Origin: an uncultured Oscillibacter sp.
Lineage (GTDB): Bacteria; Bacillota; Clostridia; Oscillospirales; Oscillospiraceae
Direction of reading: 5' to 3'
Assembly: GCA_900544615.1 (NCBI GenBank)
Contig: UQVS01000001.1
Location: 99,768-163,767, forward strand
Length of the DNA: 64,000 nt
Shown here piece by piece: positions 58,834-64,000 of the stretch. Numbering within the stretch: the stretch's first letter is position 1; every line of letters starts with the position of its first letter. A program made the translations under genes and the position numbers. The notes under the pieces were generated by a model. The model made no database searches. It had not been told where the DNA came from and saw nothing but the letters and a program-made list of their open reading frames with translations.

Positions 58834-61800
58834 TTACTTGCTGAACGCTCTCCACAGGAATGTGACGATCTGGGCGCGGGTGCAGTCATTGCCCGGCGCA
58901 AAGGATGTCTCGCTCACGCCCGTGGTCACGCTGTTCATGTAGCACCACGCCACCGATTCATACGCCCATTCGGGCACATCGGTGAACGGCAGGTGGAACA
59001 TCCACGCGCCCGTGAAGCCCTTACCCTGCGCCTGAGTGCAGCGGTAGATCATGGCCGCAGCCTGCGCGCGGGTGCAGACGCTGTCTGTGCCGAAGGTCGT
59101 CTCCGTCAGGCCGGTGACGATGCCGGTACTCGCCGCCCAACGGACCGCCTCGGCATAATATGCGCCCTCGTCCACATCCGTGAACGGCATCAGGTAATTC
59201 ACCACGGGGGAGCCAGCGGCACGCCACAGGAAGGTCACGGCCTGCGCACGGGTGCAGATGCCATCCGGGGAGAAATGGGTATCATCGGTTCCCTTGGTAA
59301 TGCCGTTTTCCACTGCCCAATCCACGGCGTCCTCATAATAGCTGCCGGTGGCTACATCCACAAACACGCCGGTCTGGGGGTTGCCGTTGGCCTTCATAAA
59401 GATGACCTCGATGGTATGGGTTCTTCTGACATTCTCAAAGGTGTAGGACTTTACCGCGCCGATGCTCTTGCCGTCGATCTTGACATTGGCGACAGCATAG
59501 CCCTTATCCGGGGTGATGGTGAAGGTCTGATCCCGGCCCTCGCGGACGCTGACATTGCCGGAGGGAGAAATGGAGCCGCCAGCCCCGGCAGTTGCCTTGA
59601 TGGTGTAGTAGCTGTAGCCGCTGCCGCCACCGCCATTGTAGCGCCAGTGTGCCGTATAGCTGCGGTTGCCGATGCTGCCCTTCTCAATGGTGACGGTCAG
59701 GTTATCCTCACCCGTCAGACCCGTGCCGCTCCAGCCGGAGAAGATGTAGCCGGGGCGTGTGGGGTTATTGAGGGTGAAGGTCTCCGTCTCGACGGTATAG
59801 CCGGTAGGATTGTCATCGGCCGTGCCGCGGTCCAGATCGTAGGTGATGGTGTAGGTGTCTGTCTGCCACACGGGATAGAGGGTCAGCGCCGCATTGGTGG
59901 TATAGCCGCCGCCGAAAGCATAGACCTTTTCGCCGCCGTCAACGGTCGCCCAGCCTACTTGCGTGTACCCCGTGCGAGTGAACAAAGCGCCTCGCAGCGT
60001 GAGAGCATCGTTATAGAACTTAATATCTGTGACCGCATTGCCCGAGCCGTCTGTGCCGGGCTGATAGGTCACATCCCAAGCGCCCGTGATACGCACATAG
60101 GTCTTGCCCGGAAGCTGCCGGAAGATAGCGTTAAACCGCTCTCTGAGTGCATTGTTCAGTGCGGCAAGCTCTTCATATGTCAGCGTGTTGTCACCCGCCA
60201 GATAGCGCTGATACAGTTCCTGCATTTCAGCGGAAAGCTGCGGAATAACAGCCTCTGCGGCGTCCTGCGCCGAAGAGCCCGTGAACAGCCGCACACCGTC
60301 GCCCATTTGCAGATCGCCGAGAGCTTGATTCGCCAGCGTAATGGCCTGTGGATCGCCCGTTACGGTAAGCGAGCCGCTGTCTACGGTAAGATCGTACGCC
60401 GTGAGCCCGTCCGTCATGGTGACGCTGCCGCCGCCAAACTGGGTGTATCGCCCAAGCGTCAGTGCGCTGTTCAGCGTCAGCGAGCCGTCGCCGATAACGC
60501 AAAGGGTGTTATGGCTCTCGATAATTCCGTTCAGGCTTCCGACGGTATTCTTTCCGTCCAGCGTGACAAAGAGCGGATTTTCATCTCCGATATACTTTTC
60601 GCTCAGCCTCACAGAGGTCAGGTCGGCATTCTTGAGTTTCAGATTCGGGAAAACACAGCCGTACTTTTCAAGCCTGCCGGTCGAATAAATTCCCAAAATA
60701 TCATTGCCTGTCAGCTTCCCTAATTTCCCAAGCTCAGCAAGGGTCTTGCCCTTAGGCAGAACAAAGGAGGCAGTTCCGTCGCCGAAAATATCGGTATAAT
60801 TGTCCGGTGTGACCTCGACCTCGCCATCGCCGCGATTTAAAAACAGACCGAAACCGCCCCATAAAGCGGTAAGTGCCGAAACATCTGCGGGAACGGTATC
60901 GCCGGGCTTGTAGAAGTTTGAATTTTCGTCTACCCACCACAGCTGTGCATCTGCCGAAATGCCGTCCGGGCGGGGCAGCCCTTCGGCAGCGGGCGCTTTG
61001 AAGCTCTTGCCGTTTTTCACGATAATGTTGATCCAGTTCTGCTGTTCGCCGGGCATAAATTTAACCGTCCGCAACTCAACAACCTTCAGATTGTCGGCGG
61101 CAAGATCTGTCGGCAGTTCAAGGACGGGGCGGATACCGACGTGCGGGGCGGAGATCGAAGCATGGTCGTAGTTCCAGTGGCGGGCCGTATGGTCCCCACG
61201 GTTCGCGCGGATTGGGAACGAATTATCGGGTTTGGTGTCTTGCCCCCACGAAGATCTCTCGCTCCAGTTTTTGATATATCCGCTGTCCTTGTCCAGTATC
61301 TTATCCCATTCGTTGCTTAGGGGCGTGCCACGTTGGGACTCACCTGAATATGTACGACCACTTCCCACAGACGGCGCACGCAGCGTATAGTCCACGCCGC
61401 CTGCGGCATAGTCCTTGCCGAAAATCAGACCTGCGGTATTCAGGTCATCCCAGCTTACCGTATGCGTTACGGCATAGTCCGCCACAAACAGGCTGTGGGG
61501 ATATTTGTTCTGCTCTGCATACTCCTCGGTGGTTGCCATCGCAGACGTGAGCTTGTAGGCTTCTATTGTTCCCGCATAGGTAAAGGGAACATAGTGCAGG
61601 GTGCTGTCCGGCAGTCTGCCGTTTACCTTTCCGGGAATATTCATCGCCGAAAGGTCAAAATAATATCTGCCGCCGGGTTTGAGGGTAAACTGCTCTGATA
61701 AAGCAAACTGCGCCGTGAGCTTGGTAACGTCCGCCGGAACGCTGCCCCCAGGGGCGTAGAGCTTCCCGTTGCTGCCAAGCCACATAAAGTAGCGGCCTGT

Positions 61801-63069
61801 ATCTCCGTCCGGGCGGGTCAGGCCGTCGGACGCAGGCGCGGTAAACTCGCTGCCGGTTTTCACGATGATTTGAATATCCTCGGAGCTATTACCCAGCGTG
61901 CCGCCGCCAAGGTCAAGGGTAACGACCTTCAGTCCGCCAGAACCCAGTGTGTCAGAGTTCAGGACTTCAAGGACAGGGCGGAAGCCGTAGCTCGCGCTCC
62001 GACGGGACGAGGCATCCCAACCGTAGCCGCGGGCCGAGACGTACCCGCGAATCGCGCGGCTCGACGCGTCGCCAGAAAAAGCATCCTGCCCCCACGAATA
62101 CATTTTATTCCAGTTTTGGATATATCCGCTGTCCTTATTCAGCATCGTGTCACATTCGTTGCTTTGGGGCACGCCGCGTTCGGAATTGCCCGAACCTGTA
62201 TAGTTACTTCCCACAGACGGTGCGCGCAGGGTATAGTCCACGCCGCCGGCGACATAGTCCTTGCCGAAAATCAGACTTTTCGTATTTAAGTCATCCCAGC
62301 TTACCGTATGCGTTACGGCATAGTCCGCAATAAACAGGCTGTGGGCGTATTTATACTGCTGTGCATATGCCTCAGTCGTTGCCATCTCCGATGTGAGCTT
62401 GTAGGCTTCTATCGTTCCGGCATAAGTAAAGGGAACATAGTGCAGCGATGTATCCGGCAAGGAAGCCGCACCAACTGAGTTTCCGCTGTTTGCTGTGCCG
62501 GGAATGTCCTCGCCGGAAAGGTCAAAGTAATAGGTGCCGCCGGGTTTGAGGGAAAACTGCTCGTCAGGCGAATTATTAGCCAATAGCATTGGCGCAGCCA
62601 GCGCCCCCAATGCAGCGGCAGCTTCCGCATACCGGGTCATATCCAGCTCATCGATTTCCTCGTCGGAGAGCTTCTCCTTCGCCTCGTCGATGGCCTCAAG
62701 CTGCGCCTTGACTTCTTCGGCGTTATCTTCAGTGATTTCTTCTGCGTTCGGTAAACCGTTGATCATGGCCTGTACCTGATCTGCGGCACTCAGCTCTATG
62801 GGACCATTCGGATCATCGGCTCTCTCGGTGCTGCCGTTTTCGCCGGTTCTGTCCTCAACAGGGATGTATTGACCGCAGTTCTGCGGTATGGCATTCTCCG
62901 CTCCACAGACAGGGCATTCCTTGTTCATGTTGTCCGCCGTGCAGGCCGTTTCACAGCTGCATGGGGAAACATCTTCTCCTCTTTTCTCGTCATCTGCGAA
63001 TGCTGTTGTGGGGATCAGGGTCAAGCACAGAGCAAATGCGGCAAGTAAGCTAAAGAATCTTTTATTCAT
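58834..63069 (-). CDS. Large secreted S-layer-homology (SLH) surface protein with duplicated modules
   Basis: 1411 residues. A signal peptide (MNKRFFSLLAAFALCLTLIP, cleavage near AFA-DD) precedes a Cys-rich segment. Two similar modules follow (about 175-440 and 450-700), each with FxLKPGGxYYFDLS, HYVPFTYAGTIEAYKLTS and VTHTVSWDDLN. Further on is a repeat of the Listeria-Bacteroides/Flg_new type (RPGYIFSGWSGTG, TAHW), and three SLH domains at about 1240-1411, each with a CTRAQ motif, which bind wall-linked pyruvylated polymers. ATG at 63069 follows GGAGGG. It is probably an adhesin or surface cargo; it lies beyond the conserved backbone of the element. Confidence 0.9.
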   Translation of the reverse strand: MNKRFFSLLAAFALCLTLIPTTAFADDEKRGEDVSPCSCETACTADNMNKECPVCGAENAIPQNCGQYIPVEDRTGENGSTERADDPNGPIELSAADQVQAMINGLPNAEEITEDNAEEVKAQLEAIDEAKEKLSDEEIDELDMTRYAEAAAALGALAAPMLLANNSPDEQFSLKPGGTYYFDLSGEDIPGTANSGNSVGAASLPDTSLHYVPFTYAGTIEAYKLTSEMATTEAYAQQYKYAHSLFIADYAVTHTVSWDDLNTKSLIFGKDYVAGGVDYTLRAPSVGSNYTGSGNSERGVPQSNECDTMLNKDSGYIQNWNKMYSWGQDAFSGDASSRAIRGYVSARGYGWDASSRRSASYGFRPVLEVLNSDTLGSGGLKVVTLDLGGGTLGNSSEDIQIIVKTGSEFTAPASDGLTRPDGDTGRYFMWLGSNGKLYAPGGSVPADVTKLTAQFALSEQFTLKPGGRYYFDLSAMNIPGKVNGRLPDSTLHYVPFTYAGTIEAYKLTSAMATTEEYAEQNKYPHSLFVADYAVTHTVSWDDLNTAGLIFGKDYAAGGVDYTLRAPSVGSGRTYSGESQRGTPLSNEWDKILDKDSGYIKNWSERSSWGQDTKPDNSFPIRANRGDHTARHWNYDHASISAPHVGIRPVLELPTDLAADNLKVVELRTVKFMPGEQQNWINIIVKNGKSFKAPAAEGLPRPDGISADAQLWWVDENSNFYKPGDTVPADVSALTALWGGFGLFLNRGDGEVEVTPDNYTDIFGDGTASFVLPKGKTLAELGKLGKLTGNDILGIYSTGRLEKYGCVFPNLKLKNADLTSVRLSEKYIGDENPLFVTLDGKNTVGSLNGIIESHNTLCVIGDGSLTLNSALTLGRYTQFGGGSVTMTDGLTAYDLTVDSGSLTVTGDPQAITLANQALGDLQMGDGVRLFTGSSAQDAAEAVIPQLSAEMQELYQRYLAGDNTLTYEELAALNNALRERFNAIFRQLPGKTYVRITGAWDVTYQPGTDGSGNAVTDIKFYNDALTLRGALFTRTGYTQVGWATVDGGEKVYAFGGGYTTNAALTLYPVWQTDTYTITYDLDRGTADDNPTGYTVETETFTLNNPTRPGYIFSGWSGTGLTGEDNLTVTIEKGSIGNRSYTAHWRYNGGGGSGYSYYTIKATAGAGGSISPSGNVSVREGRDQTFTITPDKGYAVANVKIDGKSIGAVKSYTFENVRRTHTIEVIFMKANGNPQTGVFVDVATGSYYEDAVDWAVENGITKGTDDTHFSPDGICTRAQAVTFLWRAAGSPVVNYLMPFTDVDEGAYYAEAVRWAASTGIVTGLTETTFGTDSVCTRAQAAAMIYRCTQAQGKGFTGAWMFHLPFTDVPEWAYESVAWCYMNSVTTGVSETSFAPGNDCTRAQIVTFLWRAFSK

Positions 63070-63097
63070 CGTGATCCCTCCATGATGAAAGTCATTT

Positions 63098-63134
63098 GGT
63101 TCCTCCTTTGGAGGAACCAAGGGGATATCCCCTT
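63098..63134. repeat. Two adjacent hairpins between tetR and the SLH gene
   Basis: GGTTCCTCC-TTT-GGAGGAACC (63098-63118) and the palindrome AAGGGGATATCCCCTT (63119-63134). Placed 30-65 bases upstream of the SLH gene start and just after tetR's stop. They could end tetR transcription, act as an operator or shape the SLH leader. Confidence 0.55.
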
Positions 63135-63143
63135 GCCAAAAAT

Positions 63144-63833
63144 TTATTTTTCCGTCAGGGCTTCAAAGCCCTTTTCCGCCTGCTGGACGGTCTTCTGGAT
63201 GATGCCCGAAGCCATTGTGTGAAGGTCCATCTGCAAGACTGCCGCCGTGATCGCCGCCCGCTTCTCCTTCGGTACGTCATAGAGCTTCAATGAACAGTCC
63301 AGAAAGCGGGAGATCTTGGCGTCCATCGTGAAATACACGTCACAGGGAACCGACATGAAGCCCCGCATGATACTGCCTGACGCGATCTCCATCTCGTAGA
63401 AGTCCTTGGGCTGCGCCTCCGGCAGATAGGGTCCGAAAATAACTTGCAGCCGTTTCGTTGTGCTTTTGTAAAGATATGCCGCGATGGAGGGCAGGGAGTA
63501 TGCCATCACATACAGCTCCCGCAGCGGCTCGGTCAGTTCAGCGATGTGGAGCTGGAGGGCCGTTTCCACGGCGTACAGGAGTACAGGGTCTTGTTCCCCG
63601 CTGTGCTGTCCCGCCAGAGCGAATTGCCCGCTGAACATCCGCTTTACCAGCTCCAGCAGCAGCGCCTCCTTACTGGGAAAAACATGGAAGAACGAGCTCT
63701 GTCCGATGCCCGCCGCCTTTGCGATCTCGCCGGTGGTGGTTCTGGTGTAGCCCTTTTCCAGGAACAGCGCCACCGCTGCCCGCAATACCTTCTGCTGCGT
63801 CACCAGACCGTTTAACAGTTTTCCTCTTGGCAA
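63144..63833 (-). CDS. TetR/AcrR-family transcriptional regulator
   Basis: 229 residues. The N-terminal helix-turn-helix is typical (ALFLEKGYTRTTTGEIAKAAGIGQSSFFHVFPSKEAL, read in parts), and the C-terminal two thirds is an all-helical ligand-binding domain. The start is a TTG (63833) with AGGAG upstream. A clear promoter lies just upstream. It is adjacent to the SLH surface-protein gene, which it may regulate. Confidence 0.88.
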   Translation of the reverse strand: MPRGKLLNGLVTQQKVLRAAVALFLEKGYTRTTTGEIAKAAGIGQSSFFHVFPSKEALLLELVKRMFSGQFALAGQHSGEQDPVLLYAVETALQLHIAELTEPLRELYVMAYSLPSIAAYLYKSTTKRLQVIFGPYLPEAQPKDFYEMEIASGSIMRGFMSVPCDVYFTMDAKISRFLDCSLKLYDVPKEKRAAITAAVLQMDLHTMASGIIQKTVQQAEKGFEALTEK

Positions 63834-63873
63834 AATAATCAGCTCCTAACACCATGCTTGCGATTGCACTTTT

Positions 63874-63902
63874 ATAATAGCATGAGCCATTCCATCACGC
63901 AA
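63874..63902 (-). promoter_or_regulatory. Predicted tetR promoter
   Basis: Minus strand TTGCGT (63902-63897), 17 bases, TATTAT (63879-63874). The last 98 bases (63903-64000) show two TTGACCC/CTGACCC copies at about 63947-63964 and no gene start I can support. Confidence 0.6.
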
Positions 63903-64000
63903 GAAAAATTTCAGCGCCAGACCAGCAAAATTGGAATCCCCCTGTTCCTGACCCAGTTTTGACCCAGAATGGAATTGGAACGGGCAGGGCTGGACGGAAA

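Overview
The window comes from the chromosome of an anaerobic, GC-rich Clostridia. The gene content (pyruvate:ferredoxin oxidoreductase, a soluble [FeFe] hydrogenase, MurT/GatD, DnaD/DnaI, ZapA, AGGAGG ribosome sites) fits a gut Oscillospiraceae such as the Flavonifractor/Lawsonibacter group. The genus is inference; the low-oxygen Firmicutes lifestyle is well supported.

Bases 1-24,080 are core chromosome. They hold a dut-maf-mreC-mreD-PBP2 cell-shape operon (minus); zapA, a U32 protein and a small membrane-anchored protein (minus); dnaD-dnaI (plus); comM (minus); nifJ (plus); a metallophosphoesterase-mnmG-murT-gatD operon (minus); an [FeFe] hydrogenase with an AEC transporter (plus); and asnS (minus). 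Neighbouring units are separated by clear hairpin terminators.

Bases 24,085 to at least 58,500 are an integrated mobile element, probably an ICE. It starts at a tRNA-Leu locus that carries a truncated tRNA half, a complete tRNA-Leu and integrase-type direct repeats, followed by a tyrosine integrase and excisionase. A small regulatory zone follows (sigma-like protein, XRE repressor with operators, IreB-like protein), then a Y-family polymerase/YolD pair. The body is two long minus-strand operons. Operon I (about 44.2 to 30.3 kb) encodes a PRTRC-like ubiquitin-type set (JAMM protease, ThiF/E1, E2-like protein), a DnaN-like clamp, a DNA methyltransferase, a Rad52-type annealing protein, an SMC-like ATPase and a zinc-finger/Toprim primase. 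Operon II (about 57.5 to 45.9 kb) encodes an SF2 helicase, a second DnaN-like clamp, zinc-finger and sigma-like proteins, a MoxR/VWA (RavA-ViaA-like) pair and SSB. A plus-strand AAA_14/DUF4143 ATPase sits between them.

The most unusual feature is a 219-bp sequence present once in front of each operon, at 44,221-44,439 and 57,548-57,766, about 94% identical and without gaps. Each copy carries a promoter-like -10, short tandem repeats and an intrinsic terminator placed just upstream of the first gene, so both operons look controlled by the same attenuation-type leader. Near 58.5 kb there is a three-tier concentric inverted repeat, a candidate oriT or structured RNA. The right end holds a large S-layer-homology surface protein and a TetR regulator. 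No relaxase, coupling protein or right attachment site lies in the window, so the element probably continues beyond the right edge.
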